Source: Turnera subulata | Lineage: Eukaryota > Streptophyta > Magnoliopsida > Malpighiales > Passifloraceae | NCBI GenBank assembly: GCA_028386065.3 | Contig: JAKUCV010007289.1 | Span: 17,017 to 81,016 of the forward strand | Direction of reading: 5' to 3' | Length of the DNA: 64,000 bases | In this document: positions 23,777 to 33,546 of the stretch, in pieces | Layout: every line of letters starts with the position of its first letter | Numbering within the stretch: the first letter of the stretch is position 1 | The notes under the pieces: model-generated | What the model saw: the letters and a program-made list of their open reading frames with translations, nothing else | The model's database searches: none | Told to the model about the DNA's origin: nothing | Translations under genes and position numbers: made by a program

Positions 23777-24642
23777 TGAAGGTATGCCCTATTTTCTAGA
23801 TGTATGTACTTTGATGGATTTACTCTTCCTCTTGTATGCATGTATGCGTGTTTGTTTCCCTATGTGTGAACTGCAACCATGTATGCTTTTTTTTTTCAAA
23901 AAATTACCAAGTCGTATGTCATGTGCGTCAAGTTGGTCTAGATGTTGGTTTGGTGGGTTTCCACCAGGTTTCAAATTCCCCCACTCTCATTCATTTAATG
24001 AATCACGAAAGACTATTCTAGGCAGCTCCATCAATGGCATTGACCCAAGTCACCCAAAACATCGTTAGCCCTAACTTTTGCATAGGCCGCCCTTTCGGGT
24101 TTTCAACCTGTTAGAACAGGTGCCCTACACTAGGGGGGGTGATTGGCGTTTTTCGGACAAATTCAAAAACTTGCAGGAAATAAATGCAGAATTGAAAGAA
24201 TAAGGACACACCAAAATTTATACTGGTTCACACACACAACTTGTGTGGCTAATCCAGTCCTCCGAGAGACTCTTTCAAAGATTTCTCTAACTAGGTTAAT
24301 GTTCCGGGTGCTTAACAAACCGTATACAAAACTAGAGCTCGAGTCACACGAAACTCTGCTTGCTTGAAGATACCTCACTTCAAGACTTCTCTCAAGAAAG
24401 AAAAACACTCTTCCTATGAGTTACTACAAGGGAACAATCCTCCCTTAAAAGTGTATGAAAAACTCTTAAAATCACTCAAACAGAAGCTCTCTTAAAGAGT
24501 GGATATGAGTAACAAGTAAAGCTCTATAAAGGCAACTCTCAAATCTCAAGAAAATTGGCTCATTAAAAATTGCAATGTATGTATGATAATTGATGCTTAA
24601 AATGTAGAGAGTTGATTCTATTAAACAGAGATGTAAATCCTC

Positions 24643-24651
24643 TATTTATAT
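24643..24651 (-). promoter_or_regulatory. TATA box of the G LTR (3' copy)
   Basis: The minus strand reads ACATATAAATAGAGGA. The nearest palindrome of the upstream array starts 97 bp away at 24748. The 5' LTR shows the same spacing. Confidence 0.75.
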
Positions 24652-24747
24652 GTCTCAAAACATGTATAATCGTTATGGAATCAATCCAAAACACCTTTAG
24701 ACAAAATGGCATTGGGAGTTGAAAAAGGTATCTGCTCACAACGGCAC

Positions 24748-25260
24748 AACATCGATATTTAGGTATGGAACAACGATGTTTTAGCCAGTAAATTTGAAAT
24801 TTTGGGCTAACGGTCATGAGAACATCGATGTTTTAGGAATGAACATCGACAATTATGACAGCTAATAGGGATTATTAGGTCTAACGGCTCCCAAAACATC
24901 GATGTTTGCCATGGGAACATCGATGTTTTGAAACACTGCCAAAACAGATTAAAGATGAGCATCATGGGAGCATTGATGTCTTAATGATGAACATTGATGT
25001 TTGATGTTGGAACATCGATGTTGGCCATTCGGACATCGATGTTTTGAGCCTCTGCCGAAGTTCTAAAGAAAACAAATTGAGGGAACATCGATGTCTTGAA
25101 TTGGAACATTGATGTTCTGGTGCTGCAAAGATTTTTAAGTGCAACGGTCACAAGAACATCGATGTTTGGGAAGCCAACATCGATGTTCTGGGCTACTGCC
25201 TGTTTTCTGGAACATTGTTAGGCAGGAACATCGATGTTTGAAAACATGAACATCGATGTT
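24748..25260. repeat. Palindrome array in U3 of the 3' LTR of G
   Basis: Sixteen copies start at 24748/24769, 24821/24842, 24895/24916, 24969/24990/25011/25032, 25084/25105, 25155/25176 and 25227/25249. Starts within a set are 21 bp apart (22 in the last pair). Several copies are decayed, for example ACATTGATGTT, where CG became TG. Confidence 0.95.
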
Positions 25261-25549
25261 CAATACTCAAAAATTATTTTTGTGTTTGAAAGAATGCTAT
25301 TTGATGCATTTGTAAAATTGATTTTGTTTTGAGCCAATGTCTTTAGAAGAATTGAGTGTTTTACCCTTGTACATTTTGTGTTCGTAACCCATCTTGCTTG
25401 TTACTTCAATTCTTGTGCTCTTTTCTCTTTGGACCTTTGTTCTTTGATTGATTTCTTTTTGCTTCAAGGTTCTTTGTCATCAATTGAGTCATGCTTTGTT
25501 TGTCAATATCAAAACCCTGAAATGAGACAAGGAGACATGAGTTCTTACA

Positions 25550-25567
25550 ATTTCCCCCTTTTTGATA
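25550..25567 (-). other. Polypurine tract of element G
   Basis: The minus strand reads ATCAAAAAGGGGGAAAT directly before the 3' LTR. This is a textbook position and composition for the plus-strand primer. Confidence 0.85.
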
Positions 25568-25734
25568 ATGACAAACAAATAAGAGTATATGCCAAGTTTT
25601 ATGAATGTAATTCCCCCTAACTTGGTGCATATTACTTCTTCTTATCTTCCCCCTTTTGGCATTGGCAAAAATAAATAGCAAGAGGAAATATTTTATTGAA
25701 TTGAAAAGACATAAACATAACAAGAGATAAGAGT

Positions 25735-27033
25735 TTAGAAAGTTGGGCTTTCGCTCCCATCATCATCCTCTTCTCCTTCAGCTGCTCCTTCAGCATCATC
25801 TCCTTCTTGACCATCCTCCACATCCATTGGATCTTCGTCCACAGTTTCAGTGTTGTCCTCATCATCATCATCACCTTCATCGTCAAAATTGTAGCCGTGA
25901 AGTGTGGTGTGATATGGTGGAGGATTATAGTTCACACGGGCAAAGTAAGACCGAAGAGAGTGGCCTTGTCGTTGCACTTCCGTGTCAATCCTCTCTATTG
26001 CTCGGCTCATGCTTGTCATGCTTAATTGAAGACCATGGGTGGAATCAGCAATGGATTCAAGAGTGACTCCGGAGGGTTGGCGTCGAGAAGCGGCAGCACA
26101 GGAGCTTTCTGCTGAAGCAGTTCTTGGAGCTTGCTCGGAAGTTTGTCCGGTCTTTGGTTCTGCCACAGATTTTCTGCTGTGAAACGTGGCATCACTGATT
26201 GTCCAAAGTTTTGAGTGAGGAACCTGTGCACCGACGCAAGCATTGACACCTGCATGCAACAAAATGCACACGACTAGGAAGGGATATGGTAGGGGATGGT
26301 CAGGAAAGGTGGATGGATAGTCCGACATGTGCATAAGCACAAATCGTGCCCAATTAATTGGGGCATGGTGAAGGATGGCATGAAGCACTTTCATATCTTC
26401 AACGGATATGATTGTGTGGTTGCTGTCTCTTGGCTTGATGACCCGGGTGAGAAGGTAGAACAGAAGTCGGTACTCCGGGTTGATTGTCTGAATTGTTGGC
26501 CGCCCGGAACTGTGACGAACAAGGGTCGTAAAGCCAAGCTCATTCAGGAAGGGTGGTTCATGGATGGTGGCCCAATGATCACCTCCGTATGATGCAATAT
26601 GGTCTCCCTGAAAAGGCAAGGCAGCAACCGTGCCAAATTCTTCCAACGTCATGTTGATGGAGACTCCATTTACGTGAGCAGTCAGGCTATCACCATCTCG
26701 GCGGAGGGTGGAGTAAAAGGCTTGTACAAAGTCGCCACTGAATTGAAGCTGACTGTGGGTCACGAACCCCCATAATCTCGATGCTTGAAGAAGGGGCTCC
26801 AGCTGTGTGTAATTCTTCATGGCGGGGTAAATTGTCGGAAGATAACGAGGGGTTGTAATGACCCGCTTGGAGAAGTGAGACATGAAGTTGTGAAGGTCGG
26901 CCCTGGAAGAGAACCAAATGGAGGTGCCTTCCACGGCATAGCGAGGGGCTGAGCTGGACGAGCCTCCTCTTTGCTTGGATGGTCTCTCCTTAGCGGGAGA
27001 TTTGCCTTTGGAACTTTTCTTCCCACCTGTCAT
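25735..27033 (-). CDS. ORF3, accessory protein of copia element G (432 aa, intact)
   Basis: The frame is open for 432 codons from the ATG at 27033 (MTGGKKSSKG). An upstream in-frame Met at 27171 would add 46 hydrophobic residues, but it lies before the TATA-like box side of the leader, so the inner start is preferred. Residues 4-28 are basic and Ser-rich, like a nuclear signal. Residues 35-270 form a globular part (LQFSGDFVQAFYSTLRRD near 95-112, LEEFGTVAALPF near 130-141). It resembles the plant transposon-protein domain seen in many dicot annotations. Residues 325-356 could form a coiled coil, and 384-430 are strongly acidic. It sits where SIRE elements have their env-like ORF, but no signal peptide, transmembrane or envelope trait is visible. 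Function is unknown; a chromatin or DNA-binding role is inference. Confidence 0.8.
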   Translation of the reverse strand: MTGGKKSSKGKSPAKERPSKQRGGSSSSAPRYAVEGTSIWFSSRADLHNFMSHFSKRVITTPRYLPTIYPAMKNYTQLEPLLQASRLWGFVTHSQLQFSGDFVQAFYSTLRRDGDSLTAHVNGVSINMTLEEFGTVAALPFQGDHIASYGGDHWATIHEPPFLNELGFTTLVRHSSGRPTIQTINPEYRLLFYLLTRVIKPRDSNHTIISVEDMKVLHAILHHAPINWARFVLMHMSDYPSTFPDHPLPYPFLVVCILLHAGVNACVGAQVPHSKLWTISDATFHSRKSVAEPKTGQTSEQAPRTASAESSCAAASRRQPSGVTLESIADSTHGLQLSMTSMSRAIERIDTEVQRQGHSLRSYFARVNYNPPPYHTTLHGYNFDDEGDDDDEDNTETVDEDPMDVEDGQEGDDAEGAAEGEEDDDGSESPTF

Positions 27034-27127
27034 ATTTGAGAAAAAAAAGAGTAGGAGAATGATGTGGAGAGTAAATATAGAGTGAATGAACAGTAGAAAG
27101 TGTGTAAAATGAGAGAAGGAGGCATCA

Positions 27128-27134
27128 CTTATAT
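27128..27134 (-). promoter_or_regulatory. TATA-like box upstream of ORF3
   Basis: The minus strand reads CCCCATATAAGTGATG, 95 bp before the ORF3 start. The nearest palindrome of the spacer array starts 91 bp further upstream (27225), nearly the spacing found in the LTR. Confidence 0.45.
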
Positions 27135-27224
27135 GGGGGAGCAAAAAATAGAGCCGTTGTAGTCCTTGCAACAGGCTCCAACGGCTAGTTAACGGCTATT
27201 TTTTTTTTGAATCACAAACGTATA

Positions 27225-27823
27225 AACATCGATGTCTGGTAAGAAGAACATCGATGTTGAGCCTCGCCAACGGCTATATTTTTGAAATTTTCACGGTCAA
27301 AATCGATGTTCTGGTTGAAGACATCGATGTTTGATTCCCCATCGGCTATATTTTTTTTTAAAAGTATGGTCGAAACATCGATGTTCATAAGTTCAACATC
27401 GATGTTGTGGAGCCTCTGGACAAAATCTGAAATGCCGACAATCGAGACAACATCGATGTTGGGGGGTGAGGACATCGATGTTTCAGACTATTGGAAAAGA
27501 GTTCAAGAACTCATGATAGAACATCGATGTCTTACCGGTAAGCATCGATGTTTAAAATTACTGGAAAAGAGGGTACTTACGGAACATCGATGTTTTGATA
27601 CTGAACATCGATGTTTAGGTATGCTGGTTAAAATCTTGATTCTGCACATGAGACAAACATCGATGTTGGGCGTAGACATCGATGTTGTAAGCTACTGGTT
27701 GAAAATGTGACGATCTCTAGTCCAGTCAACATCGATGTTTGATCCTCAACATCGATGTTTACGGCCTCAGGGCCAGTTTTGTATAGTCCAAACATCGATG
27801 TTTTGGTGTGCAACATCGTTGAT
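27225..27823. repeat. Palindrome array between pol and ORF3 of G
   Basis: Nine pairs start at 27225/27247, 27299/27320, 27374/27395, 27449/27471, 27520/27541, 27583/27604, 27656/27675, 27728/27748 and 27791/27812. Distances within pairs are 19-22 bp. Pairs start 63 or 71-75 bp apart. Most copies match AACATCGATGTT in 11 or 12 positions; the last is degraded. Sequence between pairs shares only loose words with the LTR arrays. Confidence 0.95.
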
Positions 27824-27957
27824 GAGCAGTCTCGGCATCCTTATTCCCCCTGTCTTTTTGCCTAAATGAGGTGTACCTGCAAATTAACTTAGAGTACACT
27901 CCGACGCTCAAGTCAGTAAAGAATCGATACGATAGAACCATACAAAAGTTGCACAAA

Positions 27958-28776
27958 TTAGATCAATGTTGAGTCAAGTATTCCTATTTCATTTCGAATT
28001 CGGAAGAACGACTCTTTCTCTAAAGGTTTGGTGAAAATATCGGCTAGTTGAAATTTTGTGTCCACAAATTCAACAGCTATGTCTCCCTTGAGAACGTGAT
28101 CTCTAATAAAGTGATGTCTAATATCAATATGTTTTGTCCTTGAATGTAAGAATGGATTCTTAGTTAGACTTATGGCACTAGTATTGTCACACCTAAGAGG
28201 AATTTGATTAATGGTACGACCATAATCCTCAAGTTGTTGTTTCATCCAAATGATTTGAGCACAACAACTACCAGCTGCCATGTATTCCGCCTCGGTGGTG
28301 GATAAGGCTACACTAGCTTGTTTTTTACTAAACCAAGAAACTAAGGAGCTGCCAAGTAAGTGACAAGTTCCACTAGTACTTTTACGATCTAGTTTGCATC
28401 CGGCAAAGTCTGAGTCAGAATAGCCTATGAGTTGAAGTGTAGAACCTTTAGGATACCATAGTCCAACATTAATTGTGCCTATTAGGTATTTCATAATTCT
28501 TTTAATTGCCTTAAGATGAGACTCTTTAGGACATGATTGATACCTAGCACATAAGCAAACACTAAGCATATTGTCTGGCCTACTTGCAGTTAAGTAGAGA
28601 AGGGATCCGATCATACCTCGATACTTTTTGAGCTCAACTTCCTTACCTTTCTCATCCTTATCTAAATGTTCGGAAATGCTCATTGGTGTTTCCATTTCCT
28701 TTGATCCGTCCATTTCAAAACGCTTAAGCAATTCCTTGCAATACTTTGACTGGGAGATGAATGTGCCTTCTTTCAT
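27958..28776 (-). pseudogene. Copia RNase H and end of reverse transcriptase, element G
   Basis: A 272-codon frame ends the polyprotein. It starts FISQSKYCKELLKRF and holds the RNase H residues in SDSDFAGCKLDRKSTSG, TTEAEYMAA, RCDNTSAI and HSRTKHIDIRHHFIRD. The C-terminus DIFTKPLEKESFFRIRNEIG is the usual copia end. A stop at about 28777 separates it from the preceding reverse transcriptase. The domain itself is uninterrupted. Confidence 0.88.
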
Positions 28777-30724
28777 TTGTTAGACTTGTAGGCCCAAAAA
28801 GAAGGTCAATTCTCCCATCATGGACATCTCAAATTCGCTGGCCATCATAGCAGAGAATTCCGTACACAAGGACAAGTTAGTAGCACCGAAAATTATATCA
28901 TCTACATAAATTTGTACTAAGAGCATTGTTTTTACTTTTAATAAAGAGTGTAGTATCAACCTTCCCTCTTTTGAACCCATTGTCCAAAAGAAATTTGCTC
29001 AAGCATTCATACCAAGCTCTAGGAGCTTGCTTAAGACCGTAGAGTGCTTTCTTAAGTCTGAAAACATGATCAGCAAAGCCTGGGGGTTGATTAACATACA
29101 CTTCTTCTTGAATGAAGCCATTTAGAAATGCACTTTTGACATCCATTTGATACAACTTAAAGTCCATTGATGATGCAAATGCAAGCAATAGGAGAATAGA
29201 TTCTAAGCGTCCAACAGGTGCATATGTTTCTTCAAAATCAATTCCCTCTTCTTGATTGTAGCCTTTTGCTACTAATCTAGCTTTGTTTCTAGTTATTATG
29301 CCATTTTCCTCTAGTTTATTTCCAAAAACCCATTTTGTGCCAATTATTGTATGACCAATGGGCCGTGGAACCAATTTCCAAACATCATTACGTTTGAATT
29401 GATTTAGCTCTTCTTGCATAGCCAAGGTCCAATGTTCATCATTAATTGCTTCAGAAATGGTTGTAGCCTCAATTTGTGAAACAAATGCCATATGACCTAT
29501 AGTGTTTCTAAGAGAATTACGAGTACTTACCCCGCGGTTGATATCACCAATTACCGTTTCAAGAGGATGGTCTTTCGATTCTTGCCATCCTCTAGGTAGT
29601 TCTTGATTGACATCAACCGTTGTTTCTTCCACGTTTGCGCTGTCTTGATGAGAAGATAATTCAGCAGGGGTATTTCCATCTTTGGGTAAGTGACTTGGCT
29701 CTTCTTCTTCTTTGTCACCCAAGGATATCTTCTCAAGTGTACCTACAAGATCATCACAAAAGTCCTTTCTCGCCAAGCGAGTATCATTTTCTGCAAACAC
29801 AACATGAGGGGACTCTTCAACATTTAAAGTGCGTTTATTGAAGACTCTATACGCTTTGTTGCACAATGAATAACCGAGAAAGATTCCTTCATCAGATTTT
29901 GCATCGAATTTTCCCAAATTGTCTTTCCCATTATTATGAACAAAACATTTGCATCCAAAGACTCGTAAATGAGAAATGTTAGGCTTTCGTCCCTTGTATA
30001 ATTCATAGGGCGTTTTCATGAGTATTGGCCTAATAATTGCTCGGTTTAACACATAGCAGGTCGTACTCACTGCATCAGCCCAGAAATACTTGGGAATTTT
30101 AGCCTCATTGAGCATTGTTCTTGCCATTTCCTCAAGACACCGATTCTTGCGTTCAACAACGCCATTTTGTTGTGGTGTCCGAGGGGCTGAGAAATCATGC
30201 TCAATGCCATGTTTATCACAAAAAGTTGAAAATTGATTATTTTCGAATTCACCTCCATGATCACTTCTAATGTAAGCAATTGAACAATCTTTTTCATTTT
30301 GAATTTTCTTAAGAAAGCTCTTGAAAACATTAATTGCTTCACTTTTATGTGTAAGAAATAAGGTCCAAGTGTATCTTGTGTAATCATCAACAATTACAAA
30401 GGCATAATAGTTACCTCCAAGGCTTTTGGTTTGTGAGGGACCAAAGAGATCCATGTGCAAAAGTTGAAGTGGTCTAGATGTTGAGACAACGTTCTTGGAA
30501 TTGAACGAAGCTCTCACTTGCTTCCCCTTTTGACATGCATCACATATAGAATTCTTCTCAAATTTAATCTTTGGAATACCAACCACTAAGTCTTGAGTCA
30601 CCAATTTGTTTAACATCTTCATATTAACGTGAGCTATTCTACGATGCCATAACCACATATCATCTTCTTTGCTCATTAGACATTTTGAAAACTTTGATGA
30701 AGACTCTTCCAAGTTAACCATTTA
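28777..30724 (-). pseudogene. Copia integrase and reverse transcriptase, element G
   Basis: A long frame at 30721-28898 starts in the pre-integrase zinc region ([20 protein letters not shown]). It contains the integrase triad context [17 protein letters not shown] and [12 protein letters not shown], then the reverse transcriptase with [22 protein letters not shown] and [13 protein letters not shown] frameshift near 28900 puts the catalytic YVDDIIFG block (about 28895-28921) in another frame, followed by a stop. A stop just after 30721 divides it from protease. These enzymes copy the RNA and insert the DNA. Confidence 0.9.
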
Positions 30725-31100
30725 AATGTTGTCAATTCTATCACCATGTAGAATGATCTTATTATCACTAAGACGTTCTACGGTGCATGACTTGGAATAA
30801 AAAATCACACGATTTCCCTTGTCACATAATTGACTTATGCTCAAGAGATTGTGTTTAAGACCTTTAACTAGTAAAACATTATCAATGGAGGAAGATTCAT
30901 TTTTACCAACCGAGCCAATGCCGATGATCTAACCTTTGTTGTTGTCTCCAAAGACAATGTTTCCTCCATTTGATGGCTTAATTTGCAAGAACTTAGACGC
31001 TTCTCCGGTCATGTGCTTGGAGCATCCGCTATCAAGGTACCAAAGTACACTTGATGCCTTCAAGCATACCTGCAAAAGCAAATCAATGAGTTTTTGGCAC
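30725..31100 (-). pseudogene. Copia protease, element G
   Basis: The piece includes WYLDSGCSKHMTG near 31045-31005, with the DSG catalytic triplet of copia aspartic proteases, and later NIVFGDNNKG. A stop near 30930 and another before 30721 interrupt it. In frame it would follow gag directly and cleave the polyprotein. Confidence 0.8.
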
Positions 31101-32049
31101 CCAAATCTTCTTGGGTCCTTGAGTGTTAGGAGCATAGTGGTAATGAGCTTCTTCTTGCGCCCAATGCCTATGCCTAGTAAAGCAAACAGGAGCAATGTGT
31201 CCTATTCTATTGCAATAATGGCAAATAACGTTTGGGTTGTGCATCCATCTCGGATGATAATAGTTATTATGTTGCCTATGTTTGTGCACTTTACTCACCT
31301 TGTTTTCCTTAGGTTGAACCTTAGGTTTCCTAGGCTTAGTCTCAATTTTCTTCTTCTTAGGCTCATTTTTTAATCCTACTCCATGTTTAGTTGATTGCAA
31401 ATTACCTAAGAGAGAATTCAACTTCTTTTGAGGGGTGTTAAATTTCTTGAGTGTTGTTTCAAGTTCATTAACTTGTTCTTTTAATGTCTCACATGATAAA
31501 CACTCCCTAGTTTTTGTTTCAAGTTCTCCAATTTGTTCCTTTGGTGATTTACATGATGCACATTCCTTAATTGGACTTTCCGGTTCATTAGTACTCTTCT
31601 TTCCGTAGAGTCCATGTTCATCTTTAAGTTTTACATTTTCTATAGACAATTTTTCCACATTATTTTCTAAAGTTGTAATTTGTCTCTTCTTCATCGCTGT
31701 CGGATGATTCATCACTGGAATCGCCTCCCCAAGAGATGTATGTCCTTTACTTCTTGTAGGGCTTCTTTTCCGCACAATAGAGCATGTTGATTGATTTGGC
31801 GTTGTTTCCAACCATCGTAATGTCTGCAGCGTTATACTCCTCCTCTGTCTTTGGCACTGTGATTTCACCAACTTTGTTCGTCGGAATTTGCTCTCCGATC
31901 TTCATGATTCGCCAAAGAGCATAGTTGTTGGATTGGAGGAAGATTCTCATCCTCTCCTTCCAGTAGCTGTAGTTGGTGCCATCAAAGAGCGGTGGACGAG
32001 TGGTTGATTGTCCTTCGAAAAGTCCTGCATAATTACTTGAAGAAGCCAT
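31083..32049 (-). pseudogene. Copia gag of element G, central part deleted
   Basis: The start MASSSNYAGLFEG at 32049 and PPLFDGTNYSYWKERM are typical of SIRE-type gag. After about 100 codons (KKPYKK, stop at 31747) the sequence jumps to the Ser/Glu-rich part near SSDES, so most of the capsid core is missing. The C-terminal part in another frame has a long charged region and a zinc knuckle CHYCNRIGHIAPVC (C-x2-C-x4-H-x4-C). The start codon lies only about 40 bp after the primer site. Such a gag could not build a particle by itself. Confidence 0.85.
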
Positions 32050-32089
32050 GGAAAGTTTCTCTCAAATGGTTAAGTCTTTCAGAGAGTTA

Positions 32090-32102
32090 GGCTCCGCTAC
32101 CA
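32090..32102 (-). other. Primer binding site of element G
   Basis: The minus strand reads TGGTAGCGGAGCC two bases after the LTR end. It is identical to the site of element A although the two families differ in gag and pol. Confidence 0.75.
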
Positions 32103-32645
32103 ATTGTTAGAACAGGTGCCCTATGCTAGAGGGGGGGGGGGGGGGGAATAGCGTTTTTCGGACAAATTCAAAAACTTGCAGGAAATAAATGCGGAATTGA
32201 AAGAATAAGGACACACCAAAATTTATACTGGTTCATGCACACAACTTGTGTGGCTAATCCAGTCCTCCGAGAGACTCTCTCGAAGATTTCTCTAACTAGG
32301 TTAAGCTTCCGGGTGCTTAACAAATCGTATACAAAACTAGAGCTCGAGTCACACGAAACTCTGCTTGCTTGAAGATACCTCACTTCAAGATTTCTCTCAA
32401 GAAAGAAAAACACTCTTCCTATGAGTTACTACAAGGGAACAATCCTCCCTTAAAGGTGTATGCAACTCTTAAAATCACTCAAACAGAAGCTCTCTTAAAG
32501 AGTGGATATGAGTAACAAGTAAAGCTCTATAAAGGCAACTCTCAATTCTCAAGGAAATTGGCTCATTAAAAATTGCAATGTATGTATGATAATTGATGCT
32601 TAAAATGTAGAGAGTTGATTCTAATAAACAGAGATGTAAATCCTC

Positions 32646-32654
32646 TATTTATAT
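32646..32654 (-). promoter_or_regulatory. TATA box of the G LTR (5' copy)
   Basis: The minus strand reads ACATATAAATAGAGGA. It lies 97 bp downstream of the last palindrome (32751) and would drive the genomic RNA. Confidence 0.78.
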
Positions 32655-32750
32655 GTCTCAAAACATGTATAATCGTTATGGAATCAATCCAAAACACCTT
32701 TAGACAAAATGGCATGGGGAGTTGAAAAAGGTGTCTGCTCACAACGACAC

Positions 32751-33262
32751 AACATCGATGTTTAGGTATGGAACATCGATGTTTTAGCCAGTAAACTTGA
32801 AATTTTGGGCTAACGGTCATGAGAACATCGATGTTTTAGGAATGAACATCGATGTTGTGACAGCTAATATGGATTATTAGGTCTAACGGTTACCAAAACA
32901 TCGATGTTTGCCATGGGAACATCGATGTTTTGAAACACTGCCAAAACAGATTAAAGATGAGCATCATGGGAACATCGATGTCTTAATGATGAACATCGAT
33001 GTTTGATGTTGGAACATCGATGTTGGCCATTCGGACATCGATGTTTTGAGCCTCTGCCGAAGTTCTAAAAAAAACAAATTGAGGGAACATCGATGTCTTG
33101 AATTGGAACATCGATGTTCTGGTGCTGCAAAGAGTTTTAAGTGCAACGGTCACAAGAACATCGATGTTTGGGAAGCCAACATCGATGTTTTGGGCTACTG
33201 CCTGTTTTCTGGAACATTGTTAGGCAGGAACATCGATGTTTGAAAACATGAACATCGATGTT
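32751..33262. repeat. Palindrome array in U3 of the 5' LTR of G (best preserved)
   Basis: Sixteen copies start at 32751/32772, 32824/32845, 32897/32918, 32971/32992/33013/33034, 33086/33107, 33157/33178 and 33229/33251. All match the 12-mer in at least 11 positions. Spacing is 21 bp in every set except the last (22). Sets begin 71-74 or 52 bp apart. The 9-bp linkers (TAGGTATGG, TTAGGAATG, TGCCATGGG, TGGGAAGCC and others) differ from each other. Confidence 0.97.
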
Positions 33263-33546
33263 CAACACACAAAAATCATTTTTGTGTTTGAATTTGATGC
33301 ATGTGTAAAATTGATTTTGTTTTGAGCCAATGTCTTTAGAAGAATCGAGTGTTTTACCGTTGTACATTTTGTGTTCCTAACCCATCTTGCTTGTTACTTC
33401 AATTCTTGTGCTCTTTTCTCTTTGGACCTTTGTTCTTTGATTGATTTCTTTTTGCTTCCAAATTGTTTGTCATCAATTGAGTCATGCTTTGTTTGTCAAT
33501 ATCAAAACCTGAATTGAGACAAGGAGACATGAGTTCTAACACAACC

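Larger units (their letters stand above)
24109..25549 (-). repeat. 3' LTR of element G
   Basis: 1441 bp, aligning end to end with 32105-33541. A G run of seven at 24131 corresponds to a run of sixteen in the 5' LTR. Several palindromes that are intact in the 5' LTR are mutated here. Confidence 0.92.
24109..33541 (-). mobile_element. Complete copia element G (SIRE-like) with an extra ORF
   Basis: LTRs at 24109-25549 and 32105-33541 have TGTTAG...CTAACA ends (CTTACA in the 3' copy). A perfect 5-bp duplication CAACC lies at 24104-24108 and 33542-33546. On the minus strand the order is 5' LTR, primer site, gag, protease, integrase, reverse transcriptase, RNase H, palindrome array, ORF3, polypurine tract, 3' LTR. 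The LTRs differ at only a few positions per hundred, so insertion is fairly recent. Gag and pol are broken; ORF3 is not. Confidence 0.93.
32105..33541 (-). repeat. 5' LTR of element G
   Basis: 1437 bp with TGTTAG...CTAACA ends. A run of 16 G (32131-32146) lies close to the primer-site end. It holds the best-preserved palindrome array of the window. Confidence 0.93.

Noticed and set aside
25735..27033. ORF3 as an envelope gene
   Set aside because: No signal peptide, cleavage site or membrane anchor is seen; only its position recalls env-like ORFs of SIRE elements.
24748..33262. CRISPR-like repeat-spacer arrays
   Set aside because: Repeats are 12-bp palindromes, spacings alternate between 9 and 30-60 bp, they sit in plant LTRs, and no cas genes are present.
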